Part shown: in pieces, positions 11,960 to 11,978 of the stretch
How positions within the stretch are numbered: the stretch's first letter is position 1
How the letters are laid out: every line of letters starts with the position of its first letter
Assembly (NCBI GenBank): GCA_915275065.1
Contig: CAJZGD010000055.1
Coordinates: 1-11,978, forward strand
DNA: 11,978 nt
From: an uncultured Corynebacterium sp.
GTDB taxonomy: Bacteria; Actinomycetota; Actinomycetes; Mycobacteriales; Mycobacteriaceae
Direction of reading: 5' to 3'
The notes under the pieces: generated by a model
What the model saw: only the letters and a program-made list of their open reading frames with translations
Databases searched by the model: none
Told to the model about the DNA's origin: nothing
Made by a program: the position numbers and the translations under genes

Positions 11960-11978
11960 GGGGCTATACCATAGCCCC
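11960..11978 (+). terminator. Hairpin at window end, possible terminator
   Basis: GGGGCTAT (11960-11967) and ATAGCCCC (11971-11978) form a perfect 8-bp stem with a 3-base loop, 72 bases after the last stop. Whether a T-tract follows cannot be seen because the sequence ends at the stem. No gene is seen in 11888-11959. Confidence 0.55.

Overview
The window reads as actinobacterial chromosome, most likely Corynebacterium. It carries the pknA-pknB kinase end of the cell-division cluster, then crgA, a rhomboid protease, a PpiA cyclophilin, a basic single-pass membrane protein, a ribose-type ABC transporter and a pdxS/pdxR pair. From memory, much of this order (pknB, crgA, rhomboid, ppiA, membrane protein, sugar ABC genes) also occurs near the origin in C. 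glutamicum; that comparison was not computed here. The first 16 bases match an Illumina paired-end adapter, so this is a contig end and not genuine sequence.

Layout: (1) 17-2647, plus strand: the last codons of a kinase gene (probably pknA), pknB (four PASTA domains) and crgA, tightly spaced. (2) 2648-3330: a 683-bp gene-free stretch between convergent genes, filled with a family of palindromic elements. Nine 15-base arms of form GATAGC-N5-AACC are visible, eight of them in four inverted pairs about 65 bp long with a 34-35 bp middle. This is the most unusual structure in the window. (3) 3331-4533, minus strand: rhomboid and ppiA. (4) 4613-5263, plus strand: an unrecognised coiled, basic, one-TM protein. 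(5) 5326-8071, minus strand: an ABC operon (lipoprotein binding protein, permease, ATPase). (6) 8272-9144, minus strand: pdxS, with no pdxT next to it, divergent from pdxR (9234-10637, plus strand). Two facing candidate PdxR boxes lie between them. (7) 10666-11887, plus strand: an alpha/beta hydrolase-fold gene whose nucleophile serine reads as alanine, and a short AT-rich YdeI/OmdA-family gene. Base composition falls in steps from pdxR to the end, suggesting an acquired tail.

The kinase/crgA block serves cell-wall growth and division signalling. PpiA and rhomboid are probably co-transcribed. The ABC operon imports a sugar or sugar-like ligand. PdxS makes pyridoxal 5'-phosphate (PLP) under PdxR control, although this PdxR copy lacks the lysine that normally binds PLP. 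No tRNA, rRNA, CRISPR array, transposase or phage gene was seen.
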